A DNA stretch of 64,000 nt from Conus ventricosus. Taxonomy: Eukaryota > Mollusca > Gastropoda > Neogastropoda > Conidae. Under the pieces are notes generated by a model, which saw only the letters and a list, made by a program, of their open reading frames with translations, was not told the DNA's origin and searched no databases. The position numbers were made by a program, and so were the translations under genes. Location: positions 66,819,121 to 66,883,120 of the forward strand of contig CM031620.1 in assembly GCA_018398815.1 (NCBI GenBank), read 5' to 3'. This document shows, piece after piece, positions 43,610-56,823 of the stretch. Position 1 is the first letter of the stretch. The number at the start of each line of letters is the position of its first letter.

Positions 43610-46501
43610 TCAGTTGTGGAGTTGCACGCCTGCTGTGACATAAGACCCCGATCCTCGAGCGGCAGACTCTGTTGCAATTGCTGCAGGTGAAGTCTCCGTC
43701 ATGAGTATCTGAGGGCACCGACGCAATTCTTTGCCATCTGCGGCGCCTCCGTTCTTCTCACTGGGCTTCTGTCCTCTGCTCTGCCTGCTTGATGCCGGCC
43801 TTGATGTACCGCCAACTGACGCGGTCTGAAGCTGCTGTCTCCAGATCTGCTTGGTCGAGGCTTCCTGCCCTCGGGTCGCGCTTGCATGCATCCTTGTTGC
43901 GTAGGGCGGGCTGTCCTGTGGGTCTGTAGCCTGTAGCCAGCTCGCCAAGCAGCATGTCCTTTTGGGATGCAACCGTCGTCCGTGCGGCTGACATGGCCAA
44001 TCCAGCGCAGGCGTTTCTGTGTCAGCATTGCGCACGCGCTAGACACCCTGCCTGGGTCAGGATATCTTTGTTAGTGATGCGATCCTGCCAAGTGATGCCC
44101 AGGAGTCTTCTAAGGCAACGCAGATGGTAGGCGTTCAATCTGCGTTCTTATCGAGAGTACAGAGTGCATGCTTCGCTTCCGTATAGAAGAACGCACAGCA
44201 CGCAGGCTTAGTACTTTCATCGTGGTGCTTGACGTTGGCATGGTGTTGTCCCAGACTCTCTTCGCTATACGGGCCATCGCTGTTGCTGCCTTGCCAATCC
44301 GCACGTTCAGCTCAGAGTCTAAAGATAGATTTCTGGAGATGGTGGAGCCCAGGTAAGTGAAATCGTCAACCACTTCAAGGGTGTGATCGCCGATTGAGTT
44401 ACAGGGAGTGTTGCTGACGTCCTGGCCCATGATGTTTGTCTTCTTTACACTGATTGTGAGTCTGAACTCGGTGCAGGCATCAGCGAAGCAAGTGAAGAGC
44501 CGTTGTAACGCTTCCTCGGTATAGGCAGTGAGGGCGGCGAGGATCATCCTGATGAGGACTTTCCACACCTTCGTTTTTGCTTCAAGGCGTGCTAGGTTGA
44601 AGAGGCTTCCGTCACTCCTAGTGTGGCGGAAGATGCCGTCTTCAAACTGTCGGATGGCGTACCGTAGTAGCAGCAAGGAGAAGCCGATGCCGAAGAGAGT
44701 CAGAGCGAGCACGCACCCTTGCTTGACACCGCTCTTGATTGGGAAGGGGTCCGAAGACGAACCGTCGTCCTGGACAGTGCCATTCATGTTGTCATGGAAG
44801 GACGTGGTCATCTTCAGGGACTTGTGGGGACATCCAGTCCGGTGTAGAAGGATGCACAGGCCTGATCAGGTCGAATACCTTGGTCAGATCGACAAAGGCG
44901 ATGTACAAGGTCGTCTCTGCTCACGGCACTTCTCTTATAGCTGCCTCAGGGAGAATATCATGTCAATCACCGACCTCGCAGCTCTGAAGCCGCACTGTAT
45001 CTCTGGGTACACTCGTTCGGCGAGAAGCTGCATCCTATTGAGGACGACGCGGGCGAAGGCTTTGCCAACAATGCTGAGGAGGGATATTCAGCGATAGTTG
45101 TTGCAATCGCTGCGGTCCCCTTTGTTTTTGTATAGCGTGATGATGCCTGTATCTGGGGTACGATCCCTTCCTTCCAACACTGCAGCAGAAGCTCGTGGAG
45201 GTGACAAAGGAGAGAACTCTCATTGCCAGCTTTGATGACTTCTGGCAGAATACCGTTGCTACCTGGAGCTTTACCACAGGCTAGCAAGTCGATGGCCTTC
45301 CTGTGTTTCTCAGTGGTGGATGGGGCGTCCAGCTCCTCACTGAGAACTTTCTGGAGTACAGCTCCTGATAGTGCTCCGCCCATCTCTCCATTGGTTTGCT
45401 GCGGTCGGTGATAACATCCCCCGAGGTAGATTTAGGAGGAGCAATCTTCATGGCGCTAGGGCCGAACGCTTTAGTCATACCATCGCACATGGCGTGGATG
45501 TTGCCGCAGTCGGCAGAGACCTGGAGCCCTAGCACAGGTTCAGCCTGTACTCACTGGCACATTTACGGGCGGTCCACTGGGTGTTGTTGTAAGCTTTTAG
45601 GAGTGCTTCCAATGTCTTTACAGAGGTCTCTCTTTTGTGATTGAGGAGTGTGACTTGCTTAGCAATGGTAGGCTCCATCTGCACGATTCCTGCTTCGAAC
45701 CAGTTTCCATTCTTCCTCAATCTCTTCCCAAAGGTGTCCGAGGCAGATTGGTAGGTAGCAATGCGGATGTGGCTTCACCGTGTTGAAGCGCCGTCTGTCG
45801 GGCAGTCCTATAGGGCCTTGACAATGGCCCCGGCAAAGTGTTCGCGCAGTTCGGGCACTGACATCATGGCTGTTTATTCGAGGACGGACCTATTGCATCG
45901 AGCGGTGGATTCGCTTGGGCCGAAGACACACCTTGCTGCCGACCAGGGAGTGGTCGGTGTCGCTGTCAGCACTGGGGTAGCTGAGGGTGACGAGCACGTG
46001 GTTGAGCGGTTGATAGTCTTTGGTTGATCATAAAGTCCAGCTGATGTCAGTGACGGGATCTGGGGTGCCTCCAGGACAGTCTGTAGTGTGGCTTGGTGGG
46101 GAAGGTGTGATACAGAGGTCGTGGTGGGAACAAAGCTCAAGAAGCCATTGTCCGTTCTCATTGAGCTGGCCGATGCCGAAGCGGCCGATGCAGCGGGGAC
46201 AGGAACTGTGGTCTGCACTAATCCGGGCGTTGAAGTCCCGAGCAAGAACAGGTTGTCCCTGTGCAAGAGCAGGTACTTCTCTGATCTTGGCTTCCAGCTC
46301 TTCATGGAACTCATCAGCTGTAGAGTGTGGGGGCGTAGACGCTAAGGATGTTTGTTGGTCCAGTAGAGGTTGTGAGCCGGAAGGAGAGGATACGTGCTGT
46401 CCCGTTGGAAGGTGGTTCAACTGACGACAGGAGAGAATTTCGCACTGGGGACAGGAGAGAGTGTCGCAACAGCTTGTGTTTTCACAGGTATTACTGAACA
46501 T
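43610..46501 (-). mobile_element. APE-type LINE (RT plus endonuclease), frameshifted
   Basis: Minus strand, read 5' to 3': endonuclease C-terminal half with ARDFNARISADHSSCPRCIG (46260-46200) and LELCSHHDLCIT; linker with NTQWTARKC (45580) and MERWAEHYQELYSR (45380); RT with ACGKAPGSNGILPEVIKAG (45290-45230), VKQGCVLALTLFGIGFSLLL (44720-44660), LTISVKKTNIMGQ and FTYLGSTISRNLSLD; C-terminal region with RLRWIGHVSRTDDG (44010-43970). The catalytic FADD is damaged: the frame reads RMILAALTAYTEE where it should lie. I would place it near RTE-like LINEs, but the clade needs a tree. The 3' end abuts the CT-CA microsatellite. Confidence 0.85.
44110..44811 (-). pseudogene. Reverse transcriptase core of the 44-kb LINE
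   Basis: The longest open frame of the element (233 codons) covers RT motifs B to E and the start of the C-terminal region. Motif B (GVKQGC) and motif E (FTYLGSTI) are present; motif C (FADD) is lost through a short deletion/shift near 44545. It cannot polymerise. Confidence 0.8.
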
Positions 46502-47584
46502 TTACCGCTAAGAACTCATTAATGCATTTGCAGATGTGGAAACGACACGTAGGACTGGCACTCGTTTCTTAATACATTGTTTTTTTCGCATTCATCGACA
46601 GTATTCAATTTTGAAGGGGAGGGGGTTTTGTTTGTGGTTTTGTTTTGTTTTGTTTGTTTTCCTTTTTGCCATTTTGCTTTTGGCGATAGCAGATTTAGGG
46701 GAAGAAGAAAAAAAGAGGAAATAAGGAGGAGAAGGCAGGCAGAGGATGTAGCGGAGGGGAGTGGGAGTGGGGGGTGGGGGCAGGATGGAGTGACATGCGA
46801 ACAAGCCGAGACTGTTGAATCTTGTTCCTTGGAAAGATGACATTGTAGCGACACCTTCGAGTTCGCCTAAGACTTTAGAGTTGCGTTTTCTTGTTTGCCT
46901 TGACAACGTGTTAGAGTTCCTTCCCTTTTGTTTTGGAGCAACGGACACGACGATCGCTGAGTTATTAACACTTCAGTTTAGAACTACACTAAAGCATCAT
47001 CATACCGCAAGATCTATCAAAAACAGTTCTCTGTCAAAAACAAATAAAAAGCCTCCCTCTCCAACGCTCCTAGCTCCAATCCCCTATGCCCCTTCCTCTT
47101 CCCTTCTTTCCTCACCCGCTTCTTTAAAAACAAAAACAAAACAAAAACAAACACAAAAAACAGCAACCCGATTGTTCAGACACAATTAGTAGATCCGGTC
47201 CTTTGGGTTGGATCCTAGTATTTCAAGATGCATGTTGGAAAACCGGGAAAGCACAGACTGGAGATTAGAGAAAACGCCCAGCACAATACACAAATCCTAT
47301 ACGTGTCTTTTTTTTTTACTCTCTTCTGGGCAGTTACCTTACATAATACGCTAGTTATCTTACATAATAGGCTGTCTCAAAACACGTTTGGGAATGGCAG
47401 AAGAACACAAAGTTGTTTCAGTTGGGGAGCAAAGGTAGGGGGGTATAAAGGAGGTGGGGAGTGGGCGAAGAGTATGGGAGATTGAGGAGGTCTCTTCCTG
47501 TAAGGAAGTCGGTGGATGAAAGGCGGGGGTTGTCAGCAGAGAAACGGCTTTTGACAATTGAACAGGTTCCCACATACTACCTAC

Positions 47585-47586
<2 letters not shown>
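46502..47586. other. No gene recognised
   Basis: G/T- and A/C-rich stretches (46610-46680, 47120-47165) and unique sequence. No domain was found. Confidence 0.35.

Positions 47587-47653
<67 letters not shown>
47587..47653. repeat. (TC)n microsatellite
   Basis: About 33 TC units. Confidence 0.98.
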
Positions 47654-47656
<3 letters not shown>

Positions 47657-47868
47657 GGTGAACCAGGCAAGACACAAATTCGGAGCTCTGTCAAAATTTT
47701 CTACATTTCGTTAGATTAATCAAATTCAACGAACTTTACAGTTGTGAAATCGGTACAGGTTGTTTGGGTAAGTGCTAGCGATGTTAATATACAGAAATTA
47801 TTAGAAACCCCAAAACAGGACTGTCATGAATTACACATCATAAAGTTTTGGATCACCGACTCGAAGCA

Positions 47869-49516
47869 ATGACAGAGCAAATTTCCGTCAGCTTAGATGA
47901 GGCAGTGCGTGAGCTGAAAAGTGACATGCATGAACTGCGTGCCAAAACTTCCATTCTCGAACACGCCGTGACAATTAACGCCGAGGAGACAAGTGGCACC
48001 AAACAATCTGTGGCTGAACTTGAAAACAGACTGTCACAAATCACAACAACTTTCGCTGAGAATATTCAAAAACTTGAATTTCACTCCAGGCATGATAATT
48101 TGAAATTCTTTAATGTGCAACGGAAACCCAGGCGTGAAACATACGACAACTGTGCCTTGAAGATTCTTGGGGTGTAACAAGAGACAGTGGCAGACAAAAT
48201 TTGGTGTCGGGACGCCATCGTGAGGCACATCGTCTTGGACTCAGCAATGACAACAACGGCAGCCCCCACCCCCCACCCCCACCCCCACCCCCGCCGGTAA
48301 TCGCGCGATGGACCGACAAAATTGCAGTGCTGACTCGTGGCAAAGAGGCGCTGCGGAAGAAAAACATGACGGTGGCCGCCGCTCTGACGGATAGACAGAG
48401 AGAAACTATACAACAATACCGCCATCAAGGTATCCATGCATACTACAAAGGTAACAGGCTGGTGGGGGAGGAGCAGAGGAGACGACCCGGTCAACAGTGG
48501 CAGAGGGCAGAACGACATCACGTGGGCAATACTTGGAGACACGACTACCACATCAGCAACCGTTACAACGAAGGCGACTGGACCTTCTCCAGCGAACACC
48601 ACAGTGCTGACGGGCAGAGGAGCGACGATAGGAGGCCGGGATTACACCAAGGACTTCCGTCTAGAGACAGGGATTCCCCGTCGACTGACTACTACAGACA
48701 CTATGGAGGTGGGAGATCGGACGGTGAGAGGAGTGGTGTACAGGACTGGAGCTGTCCAGTTCAGCCATACTATAGTTACCACTACAGCTCTATGTACCAC
48801 TTCCCACCACTGCCATCAGCACGAAACACGAACCCGATCAGTATTCAGCATCACAATACCGACAACCAGACGGGCAATGCGGACGACAGGACAACACAGA
48901 GAAACACACCATCGCACAATACGATCGACCTAGTGTCTGACAATGAAAAGGTGATGGACGGAAATCTTGACCCAAACGAAATCTTCAAATGTGACGATTT
49001 GGGACAGTCACACAGTACGACAGACTCAGTGCATCGCAATGGTAGGGGGACAGTCGGATATTCTGATACAAACAAAATATTGAAAGAAAACGATTTAGAT
49101 GATACCAAAACCGATGGACAAGGACAGGCACATGACAATAACACACTACCACTGACTCTGACTGATGCTGACAAGGGTGACACGAGTGGTAAAGAAAATG
49201 GCTCTGTGATCAACACTGAGACCACAGAAAAACAAGTCCAGCCTGAAGGACAAATCCAATGACAGACTCTCCAGGACAACAACAGTGAAACAAATAACCA
49301 ACAGTGCAGGGACATTGGAATGACGGGCAGCGTGACAAAAAACCAGTTAACATAAATACGAATGATGAGACAGACAGACTAACCAAACCAGTGCAAGAAC
49401 GGACACTAAATGAGCGGAACGACGACGACGACAGAACTACCACAGCCCCGACGGCTCGTTTTATGCGGCAGACCTGGAACTCGGCTAAGGAGTGGTTCCA
49501 CGAATGCCGCAGCTAA
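47869..49516 (+). pseudogene. LINE ORF1: coiled coil, RRM-like and C-terminal domain, Asp/Thr-rich tail
   Basis: The ATG at 47869 is preferred (the open frame before it lacks one). Residues ~1-75 form a coiled coil with heptads and E/K/Q; HDNLKFFNV (48100) begins an RRM-like domain as in L1 ORF1. A stop at 48175-48177 and a shift near 48220 follow. The frame 48201-49262 then continues with the C-terminal domain (KIAVLTRGKEALRKKNM, TDRQRETIQQYRHQGIHAYY) and a long Asp/Asn/Thr-rich tail. A last shift near 49262 leads to 49304-49516. ORF1 proteins bind their own RNA in cis. The copy at 63.4-64.0 kb has the matching KMSVLTKGREGLQKKGI. Confidence 0.75.
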
Positions 49517-49613
49517 ACGCCAAGCAACCATTGAGGCAACCACGTGTAAAACTACAAAACACAGCGACTTTTAGGGACTCCGCTAGGCTCAGGTCATGCA
49601 AAGTTCATGACCT

Positions 49614-51118
49614 ACAACACTGAAGGTCTGTCTCGCATTTACGATCCTGAGGTATGGTCTTGCATTGCTGAATTTGACTTAGGCTCTTAGTCGAAATATT
49701 TGCAACGAAGTTTCCTGACCATTTGTTTCCGAAACACAATGCTTGCGTCATACCAGGCATCAAACTGTCTGACGGTGTAACGGCTAGATTATCAGGAGGG
49801 TTGACTTTACTAGTGAAAAAAGACCTCGTCAAGTACATTGAAAAAGTTGATGTGGATTATGACAATAACGTAGTGTTAAAACTGTCTAAGGACCTTTTTG
49901 GCACGATTTCACCAGTGATTCTACTTGGTGTACCGCCAAACAGCTCTTCCTGTTACCAAGATACAGACATGACAGCATCAGAAGGTTGAGCAGTGTGTCA
50001 TGGATGTGATAGTGTCTTTCGGAAACTTAACGTTTACATTGCTCGGACATTTCAATACACGCACTGGGAGTGAAAACAGGAAAGGTGATGATGATAACGA
50101 TGAAAGGATGTGTCCGTCGCATGGAGAAAATGCTGACAGTATTATTTTCCGTACCTCAAAAGATGAGATCCAGAACGTTTTTGGCAAATATTTGTTAACT
50201 GTTTGCAATTCTTTTAATTTGTTTATATCTAATAGTGCCATTCAATATGATCTTGACTTTGGCCACTTTACTTATGTTTCTCCAACAGGATGCAGTACTG
50301 TTGATCATGTCCTTGTGTCTAGATGCTTGTTAAAGTATGTGTCATTGACCATTACGCCAAGAATAGAATCTGAACATATAATATGGCAGTTGAAGTTGTA
50401 TTTAATGCTAATGTCGACACAGCTGATCAGCAGAATGCAACATGAAGTACGATTAAGTTTGAAAAGAAAATTATCTGGGACCAAGATAAAATTGACAATT
50501 TTAAAGATAGATTGTCAACTACTGAGTTTAGGGATAAAATTATAAGGGCATCTGACCTTGTTGATATTGATATCAACGAAGCGATTTAAGTGTTTAATGA
50601 GTCATTGATCGATGTTAGTTCATGTATGAGAAAGACAGTTACTGTTGGCAACAAAGAAAAAAAAGACCCGTGGTTTTATGAGGAATGCTCTCAAAACAAA
50701 AAGGGCTCCGTCATGGTCTGAGACAATACTATAGAAGTAGGGATGACGACGAGGAAATTAGAAACGCAGAGACTATAAAGAACTTCTGAGACTGAAAAAG
50801 AAGGACCATCGTGCAAATATAGTGAAGATTTTACACGATAATGTAAACGATTCTGCCAAATTTTGGAGTAAGTTAAAATCTTTATCATGTAAAAGACTTG
50901 TACAAAATAATATAAGTAAGGATGAATGGTACCAATACTTCTCACAAGTATATCAGTCTGACCTGTCCTTCGATGAATCTACTAAGACTGTTGATGAGAG
51001 GGAAGAACAAATTGATGTAGACCAAAACATTTTAATTCAGTTGCAAAGTGAGGTGACTGCAGGCGGAAATCTAAACCAATTTGAAATGTTAGTGACCGCC
51101 AAAAAACAAAAAACGTAG
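49614..51118 (+). pseudogene. LINE ORF2: AP-like endonuclease and linker, no RT
   Basis: Begins MTYNTEGLS at 49614 (first endonuclease motif). A shift near 49690 follows; 49723-49989 gives VTARLSGGLTLLVKK and VILLGVPPN; 50000-50545 carries LLGHFNTRTGSENR, where the usual GDFN is GHFN (loss of the catalytic Asp), and HFTYVSPTGCSTVDHVLV. 50822-51118 is the linker (AKFWSKLKSL ... EWYQYFSQVYQ). Many shifts and stops. The endonuclease would nick target DNA; this copy is dead twice over. Confidence 0.75.
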
Positions 51119-51303
51119 ACAAATGAATTACAAGATAAAACACGACGTGTTTCGACCTCTCAGGTCTTCTTCAGGCAAGAAACAAAACACTCAGGACAAC
51201 GAAAATGAACGAGCAATCACTTATCTTATCCAATTTGGCGCAAGATTCGATTTAACGTCTGTCTTGCGCCAAATTGGAATTGCTGCACATGTGCTTCGAA
51301 AAT
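51060..51303. repeat. Relative of the palindrome family (GGTCGAAACACGTC type)
   Basis: 51130-51180, read on the minus strand, gives CTGAAGAAGACCTGAGAGGT then CGAAACACGTCGTGTTTT, close to the core in the 59-kb palindrome. The beginning (GCAGGCGGAAATCTAAACC and ATGTTAGTGACCGCC) matches in reverse the end beyond the palindrome (59396-59455). The second half contains a separate hairpin, CCAATTTGGCGCAAGA/TCTTGCGCCAAATTGG (51230-51277). A diverged family member that lies at the LINE truncation point. Confidence 0.7.
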
Positions 51304-53470
51304 AGACCTCTTTCATTCCTAAATATGCCGCACAAATAATTATTGGAGATTGTGTAGCAGAATAATTCGGTTAACTTGGAAAGTCAAAATATTTTTCCAT
51401 ATGTGTTCATGTATACGCTTTCGTGTATGTATATCTATTTTCTTCAATACCTTCAACGTCTAAGCAGCTTAAATCAGCATATTGATTGACTAATTCATTA
51501 TTTTGTATTTAAGGGTTGTTATTAATTCAGCATACCAGTCACTGTGCAGTTAATTCAACACTGGCATCATATTTGTACGCACTTCCTGACAACAGTCTGA
51601 GAAGTCCATTTTTTCCTTGAGTTTTTTCGCATGCTATCTGTCTGAGTCGGTTTTTTTTTTGTTTTTTTTTGTTGTTTTTTTGGGTACTGTGTGCAAAATC
51701 AGCGTTGTTCTTTGCCTGTGTTCTGTTTAAGTAGTTGTCTTCCGGTTCATTTTCAACAGGCTACAGTCTATTTCAGTCCTCTTGTCATAATGTTACTCAC
51801 TTTTGCCAACAATAACAAAAAGGCAGGCTTGGAAGGGACAACATCTAATATTACTTCACCAGTATGCCTGTCTCGAAAACAACGGAGTTTTTATTTGGTT
51901 TGGTTTCTTTTTGTTTTGTTTTGTTCTTCAAGGATTCATGTCGTCCCCGGAAGACGACCGACACACTCCATACCGCGAACTTCATGACCGGAAGTAGGTT
52001 TCTCCGACGCCTGTCGAAACGGCCCTTTCGCGAGTCCACAATAGGCTTAGAGTAGCGTGTTTGCCGTGAATGGCTATACCCCCTACGACGACCCTCGAGA
52101 GAGACAGAAGTATAGCACGTCAGGGGAGATAATGAAGTTTACCACTCCTTCCTGTATGAGTATGATGTTATTCTCAGCCCTCTTCTTCCTCACGCCTCCC
52201 CCTCCTCTCCTCTCCTCTCTCTTTCTCTCTTTTCTCTCTCTCTCTCTCTCCTCTCTCTTCTCTCTCTGACAAGATTTTGGATATCACGTTCATTAATGCA
52301 ATATATTCTAATAAATACAGAATTCATAGCTCCACACGTTTTTTTTTCTTCAGAATAATGCCTTTAAACGAATGTTGACAAATATTTATTTTTTTATGTC
52401 AACCAATTTAGATTTGGTATATTTGAAACTAACACCCGTGATATGGTTAAACAAGTACGTCTTTTTCATTTGAGTGCTCGCTGTATAAGGATTCAGGGAC
52501 TAGATGATTTTCCCCGGTTAGTTTTCAAAACCCTCATTTCTTTGCAGTCTTAGTGGAAAACATATTTCAAAGAACTATTATGCACAGCAACGTTCGTTTA
52601 AACTGTTTCCTAGCGTGTCAATGAATGTTGTTGGCATTTCGAATACTGTATCTGTACAACGTCTCTCAGTTTGCGAGACGTTTTGTCTCAATCACTTCTA
52701 TGAGAAGACTATAATGCTCAATTAAATTTCCCAGTAGTTTCCATGGGAAATACAGAATCTACGAGATGCGCGTGCGAATAGAAAGGCCATATTACGCAAG
52801 TTAATGGCGGCCAAAGCACGTTGAAACTTCGTACCCTCAAAGTCCATTGCATCTGACGTTTCAACACCATCGGCGCTCCTAAATCAGCCCCAGTTGTTTT
52901 CTGATCTATTTTTCCTCTTGTTCAGGTAACTTTTGTTTATATTTCTTTTGCTGGTCGGATTTCGAAAAACATGGCGACCGCCGGGAAACCGGTCTTGCTT
53001 TCTGATTGGTTGACGAGATCTCTTCTTCTTCTTTTTCCCTCACAGACTGGTTCACTCAAAAACAAATAGGCCACCAGTGCGCAAGAGTCTTACTTGAAGA
53101 CGCTTCAAGTTCGCATAAAAATGGCAACGTGCCAGCCCATATTTCTTTTTCTGTCAAAATTTCAGTGACATGAAAGAGCAAAATCTGAGGATTCGTGCGG
53201 GCCCTGAATGCATTTTTGATGTAAGGCGCCAAAAGCGAAAAAGAGCCAAAAAGTGACCACGTGTCGCAGAGAAAAAACGGATTCAGATGAATCGGAAATG
53301 GAGTTGGAGATCAATGTGATCAGTCACTCCCAAAAAAAAATGTCATGTCATGATGACCCAACTGATTTTCGATAAGAGGTCGATATGTCATAAAAAGGGG
53401 GGGGGGGGGGGGGGGGGGGGGGGAGGGGGCTGAAAAAAGTGTGACGCACACGATGAAGAGCAAAGTTTTT
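51304..53470. other. No gene recognised; (TC)n and G run
   Basis: Mostly A/T-rich unique sequence. Features: T-rich tract 51650-51682, (TC)n-like tract 52190-52266, and a G run 53396-53424. No domain on either strand. Confidence 0.4.
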
Positions 53471-53479
53471 CCAGATGAG

Positions 53480-54306
53480 TTCAAATTTTGAGGATATTGT
53501 TCCGCTCCCGGACTATACAGATGAAGAGGATCTGGGTCCTGAAATTGGCTGAGAAGGGGGCTCATAGTGATTTTAGTCATGGCTAAAGGCAAGAGATGAT
53601 GAAAAAATTAAAAGAAAAAATGGAAAAAGCACAAAGCGCCCAAGAATTGTGGCATTGCAGTTCCACGGGGTAAACAATGAAATCTGGTCGTTATTGGGGA
53701 AAAAAACTGCCAGATCAGCAGACCTACGGACCCCGAAAACACAAAAAGCTTTTTGAAAGCCACTTTTGCTCTGGCGAAAGAATGTAATCAGTGTTGACAG
53801 TGGGGTCAGCAGAAACTCGAAACTGATTGTGATTTGACTGATGCATTGGCCTAGTACTCAAGGCAAAACTATGAGTTGTCCATGGAAATGAGAAATAAGA
53901 TTCTGAATGCACTCAGATCAACAAAAGGGACGTAAGCTAGCATCTGCTGATATTCAGTCACAGAAAATCTGTTTGGAAATAATCTGAAGGATGCTTGTGC
54001 AAAATTGATTCTACTTTCAAAACTTGTATCAAATTTTAACAGTCAGCAAGAGGGAAAAAACTTCTTCCCCAAATAAAAAAAACTGGGTACTGGCAGCCAG
54101 TGCCACGCAGAGGGCGAGGCAGACTGGAGCTACAGAGGCAGACCCAGAGGCCACGCCTTCAGTGGTCGGGGCAGAGGCCACAACACCCCATGCAGCAAAG
54201 GGAGACAGTTCAGCAGCCCTTGACCGACCATCATATTCATCCGGTGAGGTGAGAAAAATGTTGCTTGTGGTAAAGAACAAAAGCCATTTAAAGCAGGTAG
54301 ACTGAA
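53480..54306 (+). pseudogene. DIRS gag-like region
   Basis: Frames change repeatedly. An acidic start (ATG at 53479, EDIVPLPDYTDEEDLGPEIG), a helical middle with NNEIWSLLGKKTA (about 53680), and a Pro/Thr/Ala-rich end in the frame 54024-54305 (ATQRARQTGATEADP). The NxxIWSLL pattern is one I associate with DIRS ORF1. No zinc finger is seen. At least six shifts/stops. Confidence 0.55.
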
Positions 54307-54321
54307 GGATTATGTTGAAAA

Positions 54322-55070
54322 TTGGGGAAAAAAATTGACGCTGATACATTTTTGTTGGACATGGTACAGGGTTTTGAAAATACCTATGAGAATTTTGGGC
54401 AATTACCTAACATACCTGAACAAAGCATTAAGGTTCAGGGGAATCAAATCTGGATTGGATATGAAGTGATCAAACTCCTTGATCTGGGTGTTACAGATAA
54501 ATGTACCCACCAAACAGAGAAATTATTTCCCTGTTTTTCTGGTCAAGAAAACAGACGGAAAGTTTCGTATGATTCTTAATTTAAAACGTTTCAATCAATC
54601 GGTTCATTATGATCATTTTTAAATGAAAAACTTAGCATCAGCCATAGACATGATGACCAAAACATGGCCTCTATTGATCTACACCATGCCTATTACTCTG
54701 TGCCAGTGAAACCAGAATTTAGAAAGTATATGAGATTCAAATGGAATAATTCGTGATTTGTCCAAGGTGTTTCACTAAGCTTATGAAGCCAGTGTACTCA
54801 ACCTTGCGCTCACAGAGGTATATGTCCACAGCCTTTATTGATGATTCATATCTACAAGGAGAGACTTTGAGGAGTGTGCTGACAACATGCAGAAGACAGT
54901 ACAAATGTTTGAGTCACTTGGGTTTGTTATCCATTCAGAAAAATCTGTTTTACCCCATGTAAATATGTCAAATATTGGGCTTCTGGTTAGAATCAGAAAA
55001 CTGACAGTAACACCACCGTTAGACAAAGTACAAAAAAAAATATAAATGCTTGTCTGGACCTCAAACAAAA
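54322..55070 (+). pseudogene. DIRS reverse transcriptase, N-terminal two thirds
   Basis: The frame 54322-54579 covers the fingers; a shift near 54530 leads to KTDGKFRMILNLKRFN (54550-54595). ASIDLHHAYYSVP at 54663-54701 holds the first catalytic Asp, and AFIDDSYLQGE at 54831-54863 holds the catalytic DD (FIDD in place of YxDD). The segment between them that normally carries motif B is shortened. The domain is then cut by the tandem-repeat element and resumes at 56875 with DLARVIGLL-like sequence. Confidence 0.8.
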
Positions 55071-55080
55071 GAAAAGAGTA

Positions 55081-56739
55081 ACAAGATGCAAAGCAGTTTA
55101 TCTGGAATACGCGCGAGATATTCCATAAGAGGAAAAAACCGTTTTGGGTCGTTATAGCCGTTAGTAACGGCTATGACAGTAACATCGGCCATCATCTGTG
55201 ACCATAATGACCATACCTACAAATTTTCAGAAAGATCGGCCAAGTACTTTCTGAGATTTTCCATAAAAAAGGAAAATCGTTATGGGCGGTTATAGCGTTA
55301 GTAACGGCTATGACGGTAAAATAAAACATCAGGCATCATCCGTGACCCATAATGAACGTACCTACAATTTTTCAGAAAGATCGGCCAAGTTACTTTCTGA
55401 GATATTTCATTAAGAAGAAAACGTTATGGGCCGTTATAGCTTTTGGTAATGGAATATAACGGTAAAATAAACATTGGACATCATCCGTGACCATAATGAG
55501 CATACGTACAATTTTCAGAAAGATCGGCCAAATACTTTCTGAGATATTTATAAAGAGAAAAAACCGTTATGGGCCATTATAGCCGTTAGTAAGGGTTTTA
55601 TAACGGTTAAATAAAAGATCGGGCATTGTCCGTGGCCCAAATGAACATACCGACTTTTTTCAGAAGGATCGGCCAAGTACTTTCTGTGATATTCCATTAA
55701 GAAGAAAAAACCGTTATGGGTCGTTATAGCCGTTAGTAACTGATATAACGGTTTTTAAATAAACATTAGGCATCATCTGTGACCCATAATGAACATACCT
55801 ACACATTTTCAGAAAGATCGGCCAAGTACTTTCTGAGATATTCCATAAAGAAGAAAACCCGTTATGTGCCATTATAGCCGTTAGTAACGGCTATGACGGT
55901 AAAATGAAACATCGGGCATCATCCGTGACCCATAATGAACATGCCTACAATTTTTCAGAAACATCGGGCAAATACTTTCTGACATATTCCATAAAGAAGA
56001 AAAACCGTTATGGGCCGTTATAGCCGTTAGAAATGGCTATGACGGTGAAATAAAACATCGGGCATTATCCGTGACCATAATGATGAACATGCCTACAATT
56101 TTTTCAGAAAGATCGGCCAAGTACTTTCTGACATATTCCGTAGAGAAGAAAAACCGTTATGGGCCGTCATAGCCGTTAGAAATGGCTATGACGGCAAAAT
56201 GAAACATCGGGCATCATCCGTGACCCATTACGAACATACCTACAATTTTTCAGAAAGATCGGCCAAGTACTTTCTGAGATATTCCATAAAAAGAAAAATC
56301 GTTATGGGCCGCTATAGCCGTTAGAAATGGCTATGACGCTGAAATAAAACATCGGGCATCATCCGTGACCCATAATGAACATGCCTACAATTTTTCAGAA
56401 AGATCGGCCTTATACTTTCTGAGATATTGCATAAAGAAGAAAAACCGTTATGGGCCGTTATAGCCGTTAGTAACTGATATAACGGTAAAATAAATATCGG
56501 GCATCATCCGTAACCCATAATGAACATACCTACAAATTTTCAGAAGGATCGGCCAAGTACTTTCTGAGATAAAAATAGAAAAACCGTTATGGGTCGTTAT
56601 GGCCGTTAATAACGGCTATGACGGTAAAATAAAACATAGGACATCATCCATGACCCATAATGAACATACCTACAATTTTTCAGAAAGATCGGCCCTGTAG
56701 TTTTGTCTGGAGCGAGTGGAACACTTTTTGACAACAGAT

Positions 56740-56784
<45 letters not shown>

Positions 56785-56785
56785 A

Positions 56786-56823
<38 letters not shown>

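Larger units (their letters stand above)
47830..51118 (+). mobile_element. Two-ORF APE LINE, plus copy, truncated at 3' side
   Basis: ORF1 (47869-49516, in pieces) and the 5' part of ORF2 (49614-51118). The same family is at 60.8-64.0 kb (minus) and 24.0-25.0 kb (plus). ORF2 ends in the linker before the RT, where the sequence changes to the repeat at 51060-51303, so the RT is absent. Confidence 0.8.
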